Part shown: piece after piece, positions 31,778 through 44,441 of the stretch
How positions within the stretch are numbered: position 1 is the stretch's first letter
How the letters are laid out: each line of letters starts with the position of its first letter
Assembly: GCA_001606155.1 (NCBI GenBank)
Contig: LODT01000006.1
Coordinates: 248,001-312,000, forward strand
DNA from: Tieghemostelium lacteum
Taxonomy: Eukaryota > Evosea > Eumycetozoa > Dictyosteliales > Raperosteliaceae
Length of the DNA: 64,000 nucleotides
Reading direction: 5' to 3'
Position numbers and translations under genes: made by a program
The notes under the pieces: model-generated
The model's database searches: none
What the model was told of the DNA's origin: nothing
The model's input: only the letters and a program-made list of their open reading frames with translations

Positions 31778-32228
31778 TTCACAAATTTAAAAAAATAAAA
31801 AAACTTGTTGTTTTTCTTATTTTGATTGTCAATTATAAGGTACTAACAATCTATTTCATAACAAATTTATTAATTTATTTAAATCATTGATTACTTTTAG
31901 CCAGAAAGCTTAATTTATTAGCATTTTCAAATGTAAATCATGTATTTAACATTCTTGTAAAATGAACTAAAATAGCTTTATCCATTAATCTGAGAAACAT
32001 CAGACTATTAAAGGATACTATTTTTAAACTTATTCCTAAATATATTTGTGTTGTGGGGGCTTCGAATAACAAAAAAGTTAAAATTTGTAAAATCAAAATT
32101 AGGAATGTGAACTTAAAAATAAAGTGGGGGTTGAAGGGGGTTTTCTTCAAAATCAATAACATGAACTAAAGAAATAACCATTGTGAAGTCTTTTTATTTT
32201 CACATACCAATTTTACCAATATTAATAC
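31778..32228. other. Divergent intergenic region with G-runs
   Basis: About 450 bp between the pseudouridine synthase start and the TIG protein start. Mostly AT-rich, but with three G5 runs (32055-32059, 32126-32130, 32136-32140, the last two as GGGGGTTGAAGGGGG) that stand out against the base composition and sit 90-175 bp before the TIG start. An open frame of 74 codons on the minus strand (31938-32162) has no family resemblance and is not called. Confidence 0.45.
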
Positions 32229-34738
32229 ATGTATCACAAAAAGTTATTATCTATTTATATTTTATTTTTATTATTTATTTTAGTCAAATGTAAGTCCTCA
32301 TCCTTATTATTATAAAATAATTTAATATACTAATATTCTTACAAAAAAGGTGACCCATATATATCACTTGTTGATTATAAATCGGAAAATAGTAAATATA
32401 TTGCCATTACTATTCAGGGTGCTAATTTTGGAGTTTCAGGGCTAGTTATTTTAGGGTCCACATCAATAAGCACATCTTCATACTCTGATAAATTGATTTT
32501 TTTTGACTACGAAACAAATCAATCTCAACTTGTTAATATAACTGTCATTTCAAATGGAAAATATTCAAACCCTTATCTGATACAAATTGGTAAATATTTT
32601 TAAAATTAATGATAAAATGATATATATTAATTAAATTCAACAAAGTACCTACTATTAATGTAATAACTCCAATTCATTTAGATGGAGGAGTTGTAACATT
32701 TTATGGAAATAGATTGAATTCGGAGATGAATAATGTTAAAATGATTGTAACATTCTCAAAAGATGGTCAAACTGATCTTATTTGTAAAAATCCTGAGAAT
32801 CCAATAGTTAATAACTCACCTGACTATACAAGATTATTATGTAATATTGATACACCAGGAGAACCAAATGAATCATGGACACCATCACTGAAATTAGATG
32901 TCATTAGAAATGCTGTACCAGCACCCTATCTGACATTTTTGAACTTGATGGAAATCACTAATATTCAAGCTAAAAAATATAGTAATTACTATACATTATC
33001 AGTCTTTGGAAGATACCTACATTTGACTAAAACCATCTTATTGAATAATGTTCCAATTGAGTATAGTCCTAATCTTGATAATACCATTACCATTGTATTC
33101 CTAGATGTTAATGTAGTTCCTAGAAATACAATAATCCAGATACTAGATAAGAAAAATATCTCAACTCCTTTATTCAAAATACAAAATCCACCTATAATTA
33201 CATCTATCACTGGTCCTGTTGTAACTGGTGGAAATGTAACTATTTCCGGAATGTTCCTCAACTTTGGAAGTAATGACACCATGGGTAGTAACCTCACTGT
33301 CTACAATGCTGATGACAACCAAAATTTCTGTCCAGATGGTATCCTTCAAATTTCAGATGGGTCTTGGGTATGTAACTGTTCTGAAATTTCTGAAAATGTT
33401 AGAATTAGATTGTCAGTAGGTAACAGAATATCCAATATGATGACAATCTATTATAACCCTTCTGTTGATAGATTCTCAATTATGATTGTGAATGGTACTG
33501 TCTATGGTGTTATAGATGGTCAACTTCTAGGAAAAGGAGATGACATTACATTAATGTTAAACAGCACTAATTTGAACACTACCTATGAAAATGGTAGACT
33601 AAGATTCAAAATGAACCCAGAACTTACCAATGAAATGTTACTGAAAATTAGAGTATTCAACAAAACTAGTCCTGTTAAACCTATTGCTTTAAAACCTGTA
33701 ATCTTGGAAATTCCTGCACCTCCAACATCAGGTGGAAAGGTTACAGTACGTGGTTACTATTTCTTTGGTCCACTTAACCTACAATACTCTTTGGACAATG
33801 GTGTTAACATTCTAAACGTAAACTCCAGTGATATATTTAAATCAAATGATAATACCTTTGGAGCTATTATAAATTTCCCACCTGGTAGTGGTAACTATAT
33901 ACAAATGATTCAATCTGATAACCTTCTTTATACACCTGATTATATGGGTTATCAACCACCTACTGTCACTGAATCTATTGTAACTGTTGAGACATCAACT
34001 ATCACTATAAAAGGAAGAAATCATGCTCTACCTTGTGGTGTTGCATTTAATTCAATTTCCTATGTTACTAATTGCTCAGTAGATTCAACATATTCAGTGA
34101 CTACATGTTTTATGGATCCTCAAGATGTAAAGAGTTTGACAGAAGGTATTACTTTCAATTTAAATGTCAATGGTCAAATTGGTAATGGTTCAATAACCTC
34201 TATCATACAACCACCAATCACTGAAACACCTGAAACTATAATTGAAACCAAACCTATCAATAAGTTGGCTCTCATTTTAAGTGTTGCCATTCCACTACCT
34301 ATAATCGTCGCAATTGCAGCATTCTTCCTCATGAAATACAGAAATAGAACACACACACAAGATGAAATTGATAAATTCAATAATTTCATTGGTGTGGAAG
34401 AACAAAGCAGAACATCTTCCCAGAGTATTGTCATATCAACTAAACAACCTAAACAAGTTCCACAAAATCCAAATCAATCAATACCACCTCAAATATCATC
34501 AACACCACCATCTAATCAACCACCACAACCTCAAATACAAATTATAACACCACCAACACCACCCTTACCACCTCAACAACCACCTCAACTAATGATATTA
34601 GGACAACTTGATGGTGGTAATTGCGGAAAATCAAACTTTAATGATGACATTCGAACAGCTGCTAAATCATTCAATGATATCATCTCCATTGATGACTCAT
34701 GCAGTTTAAATGATAGCAGTAGTAGTGATGGCTATTAA
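32229..34738 (+). CDS. TIG/IPT-domain type I membrane protein
   Basis: Three exons, 32229-32289, 32350-32589 and 32646-34738 (introns 60 and 56 nt), encode 797 residues. Exon 1 is a signal peptide (MYHKKLLSIYILFLLFILVK). The ectodomain contains successive immunoglobulin-like TIG folds, recognised by repeats of the type PPIITSITGPVVTGGNVTIS, SGGKVTVRGYYF and IVTVETSTITIKGRNH, with many N-glycosylation sequons and few cysteines. One membrane helix follows at about 641-663 (LALILSVAIPLPIIVAIAAF), with basic KYRNR after it as stop-transfer, then a cytosolic tail of about 130 residues rich in Pro and Gln and a Ser/Asp end. Related dictyostelid TIG proteins act in cell adhesion and allorecognition (TgrB1/C1 type), but this is not demonstrated here. 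The tail has PPxPP-type motifs that could bind SH3 or WW domains. Confidence 0.82.
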
Positions 34739-35875
34739 TTCACCCACTATTTGATTTTTTAAATATTTTACAAATGATCATAAAAAATAAATAATTGTAT
34801 AGTATAATTTCACTATTTGAGTTTGGTGTCTTATCTATTTTATATTTAAAAACAATTCAGTTTCTGAATCTTTTAATGTATCATTTAATTTAAATAAACA
34901 TAATAAATTTTCGTTAACAGGTGCATATATGTAAATTATGTGCATTTTTTTTATCTCCTATTCAGGTTCGAATCGAATTCCTTCTATTTGAACTCTTTTC
35001 AAAATATTTTTTTTTTTTGTTTTTTAGTTAAGATCTGCAGCAGAAACATTTAGAGAAAAGTAATCAATCAACTGTTAGATATTCTAAATACTAATCAGAG
35101 GGTTTTTTATTTTTAAAAATGTGAGTATTTAAAATAATTTGTGTACCCTTTTGTATGTTTTGGTTTAACTATAAAGTTAATACACAGAAATAACACAAAA
35201 AGTTAATCTCTTTTTAAAATATTAAAAAAACAAAACCTATCATTTTACTACATATTATATCCTCTTTAAATTTAAATATGTTAAAGTATTAAAATTGTTA
35301 TTTCCTCATAAATGCATTGAAATTGTGATCTGATCAACCAAATCTTTGAAAAAAAAAAAAAAAACTAAATGGTGCACATTTATTTTTAGAAAATTTGTGT
35401 AAAAAACTCACAAGTGGTGGAAGGTTAATGTTTTTTCATTTTTGGTAGATTAACGATTAGTTTGGGGGGGGTGAAATTGTCATTTAAAATTTTAATATGT
35501 TTTATTCAACAAATAATTTTTTTTTGAATAGAACATCTCGGTTTGAATGAGGTTGTGGGGTTTTTTCAAGTTTTCTGCATTTGGGTAGAGTTATGATAAT
35601 TTTCATCAAACTTTATAATTTTTTGTGTATGATCAGTGGTGTTAATTGTTCTATCTAAAATCAATCTCTTAAAAAAAATGATATTTAAGAATCAGTTATA
35701 ACAAGTATTCAAATATAGTTCCTATCAATTATCCAATAATATTTATTTAGTTTTTGTATATATCTTCAAATCCAAAAAATAGTTTTAAAAACTTAAGCTT
35801 TTAACGTTTATTTTATTAAATATATTCATTTATAAAAATTTAATTAATTTAATATATCGCCATATTTATCTAAAA
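34739..35875. other. 1.1 kb intergenic region upstream of the polyketide synthase
   Basis: No coding frame is visible. Features seen: an isolated GGTTCGAATC at 34975-34984 that does not fold as a tRNA, long A and T runs, an eight-G run at 35464-35471 followed by TGAAATTG, and GGTTGTGGGG at 35551-35560. The last 150 bp are almost pure AT, as usual before dictyostelid starts. The length is unusual for this window and may reflect extended developmental control of the synthase. Confidence 0.45.
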
Positions 35876-38800
35876 ATGATCTCAAATAATGATGAAACTA
35901 ATAACATTCCAGTTCAAGCTAATAGCGATGATATTGCAATAATTGGTATTGGGTGTAGATTTCCAGGTGGTAGTAATACACCTGACGAATTTTGGAAGAA
36001 TTTATATAATCAAGTTGAATCTGTTAAAGAGGTTCCTTCCGATAGATGGTCCAAGACCTACCATGAACAAGGTTTTATTGCCAATGGATTTGGTGGTATG
36101 TTACCTCTAGAAGATTGGACTAAATTTGATTCTATCTTTTTTGGGATCTCTGCAAAGGAGGCTTTGACATTGGACCCACAACAAAGAGTTTTACTCACAT
36201 GCATCTGGGAGGCTTTGGAAGATGCTCATATAAAGCCACATTCCATTAGAGGTTCCAATAGCAGTGTTTTTGTGGGAGTTATGAATAAGGATTATGACAA
36301 TATATGTTATGCAGGTTCAAGTAGTGCAGGTTCATATATATCCAATCGTTTGTCATTTGCCTATGATCTTAGAGGTCCTTCTATGACTGTTGATACTGCT
36401 TGTTCGTCATCTCTCAATGCTATACATTTGGGTTGTCAAACTATTCTAAAGGGTCAAAGTGACATGTCTATATGCGGTGGAGTTAATGCACTTTTAGATC
36501 CATTGACTTCCAAGAAATTTACAGAGTATGGCTTTCTAGGTAAAAAAGGTCATTTAACTACTTTTGATGCAGCTGCTGATGGGTATACTAGAGGTGAAGG
36601 TGTTGGTATGGTAATTTTAAAGAGACTTAGTAAAGCAGTTCAAGATCAAGATAGAATATATTGTGTTATTAAAGGTTCGAGTTCTAATGTTGACGGGTAT
36701 AACCATAAAACTAATATAACCCAACCTTCCAAAGAATCTCAGAGTGAAAATATTGAAATGGCATTAAAGAATGCTAATGTAATGGCAAGTGATATATACT
36801 ATGTGGAGGCACATGGTACTGGTACACCAGTTGGTGATCCTATTGAAGTTGAATCCTTATCTAAAGTTTTCAAGAATAATCATACATCACAATCACCATT
36901 ATACATCGGCTCTGTTAAACCCAATATAGGTCACTTGGAATCAGCATCTGGTATAGCATCCATTGTTAAAGTTGCAATGATGCTTAAAAATCGTCAACTA
37001 ATTCCAACAATCAATCTAAAGACTCCAAATCCAAAAATTAATTTTGACGAATGGAATCTTAGAGTCGTTCAAAAACCAATAGATTTCCCAACTGATAAAC
37101 TAATATGTGCAGGTGTAAATAGCTTTGGTGTATCAGGCTCAAATTGTCATGTTGTATTACAAGAATACAGAAAACCATCATCGCCATACTTTAACTCCAA
37201 TGTTGAAGGTAAAGAATATCTAATACCATTTTCCGCAAATTCCAAAGTATCATTAGATAAATTCTATCAATCCATTATCAATATACCAACAGATACACAA
37301 TCCTTAAATTCATTTATTGATTTTGTTCAGTATCAGTGTACTTCTAAATCAAATCTATGTCAGAGAATGGTAATTTCTGCTAGTAGTTGGAAGGACATTA
37401 AAGATCCACTAGTTCAATCACGTACTGTTTCAAACGTAACATCAACTATTTCAACACCAAAATCAGAAAAACCTCCAGTAGTATTTGTATTCTGTGGACA
37501 AGGTCCTCAATGGAAAGGAATGGGTGATTATCTATACCAAACTAACAAAGTATTCAAAGAAGCTGTTGAAAAATGCGATTCAATGCTTAAGCAATATTTT
37601 AAATACTCTATATATGAAACATTAAAAAACAGTACTGAAGAGGAATCACATCAACCAAAGTTGGCACAACCTAGTATATTCTTATTACAAGTAGGTCTAT
37701 ATGAATTTTACTCAAGTTTTAATATTAAACCTGATATTGTTGTTGGTCATAGGTATGTATTATTTTAACTATATATATTTAATATTTAATTAATCATTAT
37801 ATTAATATTGTTTATAGTTTTGGTGAAGTTACATCAGCTTTATATGCAGGTATAATTAATTTGGATACTGCAGTAAAGATTGTTTATCAGAGAGCTACTG
37901 CTCAACAACGTACCATTGGTACTGGTAGAATGATGTCAATTGGTATTAGTGAAACTAAATATCAAGAGATTTCAAAAGAGTGTGGGTTACCTGCTGTTGA
38001 AATTGCATGTTATAATTCACATGATTCTATTGTAATTACTGGTAATGAATATGATTTGAATCTGATTAAAGATGCTATTAAAGATAAGGGCGTTACTGGT
38101 ATATTCTTAGGCACACCTTGTTCATTCCATTCCAGTAAACAAGAAATGATTAGAGATGATGTACATTCAACTCTTGGAGACTTACCAGTATCAATGAAAC
38201 CTAAAATACCATTCTTTTCAACTGTATCAGGTCAACAAGTAAACGAATCTGGGTTTTACAATAGTGAATATATATATCAGAACCTAAGATCAGCTGTAAA
38301 ATTTGATGAGGCTATTGAAAACATTATTAAAATGATAAATAATCAACAATATGAAAACAATAGTACATGTTCTCCTATTTTCATTGAAATTACACCTCAT
38401 CCAACATTGACATTCTATCTACAGGCTATCACTAAATCCTTGAAATCCAAATACACTAATATCAAAGACCCAGTATTCATTTCACCTCTACACAAAAAGA
38501 AAGATGAAGCTAAAGAAATTAAAGAGGCTCTATCTAATCTCTATTGTAAACATTCTCTAGACGTTGACTTTTTCAATGGACAAAGTTTGAGTAGTGGCGA
38601 CTACTCATATAAATATCGTACAGATTTTATTCCAAAGTATCAGTGGGATATGTCACAAGAGTTCTGGGATGAACCATTGGAAAAGAAGAGATTGAGATTA
38701 GAAGGACCTTCCTCCGATTTCTTGGGGTCTAATAAACATCAGGGTTCATTGGTATTTGAAAATCAATTTGATCTTAAAAGACCAGCTTTCCATTACCTTA

Positions 38801-41800
38801 AAGGACATCAACTTAAAGGTAAATACTTGTTTCCAGGGTCAGGTTATATTGATATCCTTATGAAGCACTACTACAATGAAAGACACACTCATGACTATGA
38901 GTTGGTAATCTATAATTTGGAATTCCAAAAACCATTCTTTTTAACAGAGGGTATTGTAATGACATTACAAACTTCAATTCAAGCCATTACCTTAACTGAA
39001 TTTAAGGTGGAATTCAATTTCAAACAACACCAAAAAGATCAAAAATGGACTAAATCTTGCATTGGTAAATTTGGTTTGGTTAAATTAGATTACAACTCAA
39101 CTCAAAGGGATCTAAAACAAATGGCTGATACATGTTCATTTGCAGAACTCACTAAAGCTGATCTCTACAAAAAAATGTGTACTCTTGGGTTACCATATGG
39201 TCCAACATTTCAAAGAACCCATACCATGTCAGTTGGTCCTGATGCCTGTTACTGTTCATTGGAAATACCACCACCTCCATCATACCATACACAAAGTGAC
39301 TATTTCTTTGATGCATCAGTCCTCGATGCAGCTCTTCACGGTCTCTTAGCTTTATCCCCACCACCACAAGAGATTGTCTTTGATAAAGTTGAAAAATTGA
39401 AATTTTATCCAAAGAATCTTCCAGAGGATAGACCATCATTCTTGAAGGTATATTCAATTCCAATTGAACACAGAGGTAATACTTCAACTGGTCTTGTAGA
39501 AATTATCAATCCTGATACTGGCAGACTTATAATATCTTTAGAGGCTTCATGCACATCTCTAATTAAACTCAAGCAAAAATATGACGATTGGTCACCAGGT
39601 CTAAAATATCCAACCAAAGAACTAATGTCATTGGATTGGCAGTTAAAAGAATCAGCTTTATCTAATATTTCTGATAAGGATTCAATATCAAATCCAATAG
39701 ATATAATTAGAAAACTGTTGGATATAACTAGTAAGCTTTCAGATGCTCCACAATACAAAAGACATCTACTAAAGATTCTATATTTCAACCAATCCAATGA
39801 TAATGCTGATTCTTATTTGAAAGAAGTTTCTGAATGTTTATCTACTATAAACAATAATTCAACAATCAAGTTTGATGTTGAATTTACACTCTTTGATCTC
39901 TATGGCACTTCACAAGAATTCAACGAGACCATTTTCACTCTCTATAACACTGAAAACTTGTCTATAAAAACAAGAACATCTACTCAAGATTCCAAATTCA
40001 ATGGTCAACAGGAAAAACTATCAGTTAGCTACTATGATTTGATAATTTTACCAAAGATTCTAGGTAACCTAGCTTCTGACAATTTAGAGATATACCCATT
40101 CATAAATGAATGCTATAAATTATTATTACCAAAAGGATCAATAGTATCTATTGAACCTGTTAAAGAAGCAGTTACACAAATGATTCAATCATGTTTACCA
40201 ACTTGTATCACTCAAGTTTTTCAATGTCCTTCTGTTAACCAATCTATAGTTCTATCACAAAAAGAAGGTATTTTCAAGACCAAGCAAACCGGCTCTAAAA
40301 TCCATGTTATTTCATCTAACTTGATATCTGAGAATGATTCATTGAAAGAGTTCAAGTCTAACCACGTTGTATCAAAAAACTGTAAAGAGTTTATTGAAGA
40401 ACATGGTTCTAGTCTATCTAATAATGATATTGTTTTGTTTGCACCTGCATTGGCAAGTGTTCCTGTTGATGTATACAAACAATTGACATTAGAATACATT
40501 AATGTGTCTAGATTCTTACTCGGAAAGAAATTACAATGTAAAGTCATTTTAATGTCTATGGAAGGACAAAATGTACACCAATGTCACAACTATCTAGTAG
40601 GTTCTTTGATTGGTATTCACAGATACCTTTTATACTATAGAGATGAACAATACGCTATTGATGTTGATAGTGAATCACTTCAATCTCTAACTCATGAAGA
40701 TTTCATCTCACTCTCTGATTATCAAATTCATGGTGAAAGAGAATTTACAATTAGAAAAGGTCAAGTCTACACTGAAAAGGTATTTAAAAATCCAAATACT
40801 TTACAATCAACTTGCTATGAATCCGAATTGGATAACCTATATATGTCATTAAATCCTTCTACGTTAAAATTCCAATTCAAACCCAAAGTCACTAAATTGA
40901 CTGGTGATCAAGTAGAAGTAAAAGTAATGTCAAGTTGCATTGGTAACATTCCATCATCTAAAAAACAAATGTTTACACCTACCAGTGGTAAACTATATGA
41001 ATTTGCTGGTATTGTAACTAGATTAGCATCCAATGTTACTAAACTAAAGATTGGTGATCAAGTACTTGGTTTTGCAAGTCAATATACTCCCATTGCAACT
41101 AGCCATGTATTATCAACTCAACAATATATAGTTTTAAAACCAAGTAATCTATCTTTCAGTGATTCCATTCTACCAATGTCATTCTTAACTGTATACCAAG
41201 CACTGTTTAATGTGGGTAGACTAGACTTAACTCTTCCAGAATCAGTATTAATTCATTGTGCTAATGAACCATTGGGTTTAGCAGCTTTGAATATATTAGA
41301 ATGGAAAACAAAGGATCTTGAAGAACAACCTAAAGTATTTGTTACAGTTGATAGTCAAGAATCTGAGAAATATATAAAAGAAAGATATGGATCTTTAATA
41401 ACTAACTGTTTCAGTAGTCAAACAAGTCAATATTCTTTTGACATTAAATCACAGTATAAGGGAGTTGATTTGATTCTAAATAGTCTTTCAGTTGATTTCC
41501 AGACTTCCAATGTCAACTGTCTTTCTAAAGTTGGTAGAATAATGGATTTGGTAGGTGTAAACTCCATTACTGGTGACTTGAAATTCCAAATGGGTTACCA
41601 ATCTATCGATATAGAATCTATAATTTCACATAACCCAAGAGGATCTAATCAAGTATTGACTACATTGACCAACGCATTGGCTAGTGGTGAATTGAAACCT
41701 TTCCCTACTATTGCATTCACTTGTCTACAAATTCAAGAGGCAATTGAACAAAAACAAGAAGGTAAACAATTAGGAAAGATATTTATAGATTATAAAGATT

Positions 41801-42957
41801 TCAATGATGATATTCTACAAAAATCTGTTGGTAATCTAGATACTCTCAAAATACCAAAGATTAAACACCAAGTAGATCACATTAGAAAAACTATGATTGT
41901 TACAGGTCAAGCTGGTATTGCAAGTCAAATTCTAAGATGGGTAGCTGGTGAAACTGCTATCAGTGATATTATAGTACTCTCTAGATCATCATTGAAATGG
42001 GAATTACAATTACTATCCAACCAAATCAAATATAAAAAACTACCAGTAAATATACACTTTAGACAATGTGATGTCTCCAAATTGGATGATATTAAAACTC
42101 AAATTAAATCAGTTCAAGAAGAGACTAAAGGCACTCTGCCAGAAATCAAATCAGTTCTACATTTTGCAGCTGTTTATGATGTTACCAATCATCCTGATGA
42201 TATTACCCTGGAAACCATCAACAATTCACATGATCCAAAAGCATTGGGTGCTATTAATCTACATCAGCTATCATTGGATTGGAATTGGAATTTAGATAGT
42301 TTTGTCATGTTCTCTTCAATGGCATCTGGTCTATGTGCATCTGATAAAGAGTCCATGTATTGCAGTGCAAACTTGGTATTAGATCACCTCTCACATTATA
42401 GAAAATCTAGAGGTTTGGCATCATCTAGTATAATGTATGGTGCAATGGATGCAGGTGGTGCAGTTGCTAATAATAAAGCTATTGAAGAATTCCTCAGATC
42501 CAAAGGTGTATTAAAAGTCTCACTTTCAAAGATTCTTGGTGGTTTAGATCTTGCAATGCAAAACAGTGATAAAACATCCAATTTCTTTGTAGCATCACTC
42601 ATAATGCCAATGTTACTCTTTTATCCACCAGTTCAGAGAAAAATTGAACATTTGTTACCAAATGACCATTACAAGAGCACCAGAGTGTCCAAATCAGAAA
42701 GTAGCACATATGGATCTTCAAACTCGACACAAGATCGTATTGTCAATACCATTTCTGATCTACTCTCTATGAACCCTTCCAATTTGAATCTAGATTCCAG
42801 ATTACAAGATTATGGAATGGATTCATTACTTTCAGTCCAATTAAAGAATTTCTTTGATCAGGAATATTCTCAAAATTTATTCACACAATTTCAAATTACC
42901 TCAGTACCAATTCATAGTCTAATTAGTAAAACTATAAAATTTGTACAAACTAAATAA
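35876..42957 (+). CDS. Type I iterative polyketide synthase (KS-AT-DH-ER-like-KR-ACP)
   Basis: Exons 35876-37752 and 37818-42957; the 65 nt intron splits the codon of the AT nucleophile (GH-S-FGEV). The protein has 2338 residues. KS (18-430): C176 in DTACSSS, H313 in EAHGTGT, H353 in NIGHLE. AT (about 535-840): FCGQGPQWKGMG and S626. DH (about 930-1190): H956 in GHQLKGKYLFPG and D1129 in LDAALHG. The region 1230-1480 has no clear SAM motif and looks like a remnant of the C-methyltransferase found in many dictyostelid synthases. ER-like (about 1670-1950): the NADPH loop reads CANEPLG (1773-1779) where GGVG is usual. KR (1985-2200): Y2140 present, but the dinucleotide loop is TGQAGIAS. ACP: S2295 in MDSLLS. 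There is no thioesterase, so release must be by another route. The product is unknown; reduction is probably limited if the ER is dead. Confidence 0.92.
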
Positions 42958-43335
42958 ACAATATTGAAAAACTAGTGTTTGCAATGACATTTTGTAGATT
43001 TGTTTTAACTTTTTAATAAAACATTATTCGTTTATTTAAAATTATTTGAATTCACCTGACACCATTAACGTTCTACCAAATAATTTTCAAACAAATTACA
43101 CATGTTTGCCTCTACACATTTTTAATTTAATTTTTGGAAGGACATTTTTTATAAGTTTCAAAAAGTGGTGATGTTTCACCAATGAAGCGTTTTTGATACT
43201 ATTGTGGTGATCTGTGGTTACCTTCAGAGAATTCTACCAACAAACTTCTTATATAAAAATAAAACATTTTAAAAAATATTTGTTCACAATATAAATAATT
43301 AAAATTTTTATTAATAATAATTAAAATATAATAAA
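42958..43335. other. Intergenic region between polyketide synthase and methyltransferase
   Basis: About 380 bp. It holds the synthase 3' end and the methyltransferase promoter. A perfect 6 bp inverted repeat with a 4 nt loop, TGGTGA-TGTT-TCACCA, lies at 43166-43181, about 155 bp before the methyltransferase ATG; nearby TTGTGGTGATCTGTGG repeats part of it. It may be an operator or chance. No gene is seen. Confidence 0.4.
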
Positions 43336-44436
43336 ATGGAAGAAAAATCAAAAGTTAATACAGGTGTTGCTAGAACTGGTATAATTGTTTCTGCATGTAG
43401 AGCCCTATTAAATAGTAAATTTTTAGAGATGGTTAGAGATAAAAAAATCACTGTTGAAAATTTTGAAATTAGAAATCATGTTCAAAGAGTGTTAGAGAAT
43501 GGAGTGGATCTTCATGATACAGTTCTAAATAGATGTTACTATTTGGATGAATCTCAAGTGAATGTTTATGACCCTTATGCTGACTTTTTTGTTGACACCC
43601 CTGATTCCAAAGGAATTATATTGCATATATCAAAAGCTTTGCAACCTGTACCTGAAAAAGTAAATGATTTTTTGGAATATATTGAAAATGAACCAAACAT
43701 TGTTACATGGTCTCAAGTCATGAGTAGATCAATGAATTTGAAATTGGCTTTCCGTACCAAGTACATTGATGATATGGTTATAAAAGACAGTAAGACATTT
43801 GAACAAATTGTTATATTGGCTAGTGGTTTAGATTGTAGATCTAGAAGATTACCAATACCAAAGAGTTGTAAAGTTTTTGAGTTGGATTTTCCAGAGGTTA
43901 TTGATTTCAAATTGAAAATTTTGTCTATTGCTGATCAGTCGATAGAGAGAATAAGTCAATGTCCAATAACAATGATAGGTGGTAATTTGACTAGAGATGG
44001 ATGGATGCATGATTTAAAGGATAAAGGTTTTGATTGTACCAAACCTACATTATGGATGTTAGAAGGTTTTATAATGTACCTTCCACCAACTGAAATCGAC
44101 CCTCTATTTGAGAAAATTGATAGTCTTTCATCAAGTGGCTCTAAAGTTATGGTACATACCATCACAGGTTCTGAATTGGAAACTTGTATTAAAAATGGTG
44201 GTAGTCCAAGTTCAAGTCCAAAACTCATGGGTATCCAAAACATGGAGTGGTTTTATATTGCAAATGAACTAATATCACGTCACGAAAACCCAGTTAAAGA
44301 CATATTAGAAAAGCATCATTTCTCTAAAGATTGTACATCTGTAACTGACAAGGAGATTGCTAAACTTTACAAATTCCCAAAACCTGATATTCTAAAAACA
44401 TTTATTTCTAGATATTCAATTGGTTACAAAGAGTAA
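43336..44436 (+). CDS. SAM-dependent methyltransferase of the LCMT family
   Basis: One exon, 366 residues. The Rossmann start is IVILASGLDCRSRRL (about 155-169), in which the usual GAGLDTR has become ASGLDCR; VFELDFPEVIDFK follows as the acidic strand that binds SAM, and WMLEGFIMYL corresponds to the family's WLxEGLLMYL. This places it in the leucine-carboxyl-methyltransferase-like family, whose members methylate carboxyl or hydroxyl groups of proteins or small molecules (bacterial members often sit in secondary-metabolite clusters). It lies 378 bp downstream of the polyketide synthase on the same strand, so O-methylation of the polyketide is a reasonable inference. Protein phosphatase methyltransferase (LCMT1) is less likely, as the sequence is divergent. 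The stop is 5 bp from the next, convergent stop. Confidence 0.82.
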   Translation: MEEKSKVNTGVARTGIIVSACRALLNSKFLEMVRDKKITVENFEIRNHVQRVLENGVDLHDTVLNRCYYLDESQVNVYDPYADFFVDTPDSKGIILHISKALQPVPEKVNDFLEYIENEPNIVTWSQVMSRSMNLKLAFRTKYIDDMVIKDSKTFEQIVILASGLDCRSRRLPIPKSCKVFELDFPEVIDFKLKILSIADQSIERISQCPITMIGGNLTRDGWMHDLKDKGFDCTKPTLWMLEGFIMYLPPTEIDPLFEKIDSLSSSGSKVMVHTITGSELETCIKNGGSPSSSPKLMGIQNMEWFYIANELISRHENPVKDILEKHHFSKDCTSVTDKEIAKLYKFPKPDILKTFISRYSIGYKE

Positions 44437-44441
44437 TCTCA

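Noticed and set aside
31938-32162. 74-codon open frame with hydrophobic start on the minus strand
   Set aside because: Phe/Leu/Ile-rich translation of AT-rich spacer, no homology recognised, lies in a promoter region.
34975-34984. GGTTCGAATC, the T-loop/B-box sequence of tRNA genes
   Set aside because: The flanking bases do not form a T stem, no A box or acceptor stem is found upstream, so it is not a tRNA gene.
39405-39797. 130-codon minus-strand frame inside the polyketide synthase
   Set aside because: Antisense shadow of the DH region, no motif and no promoter-like context.
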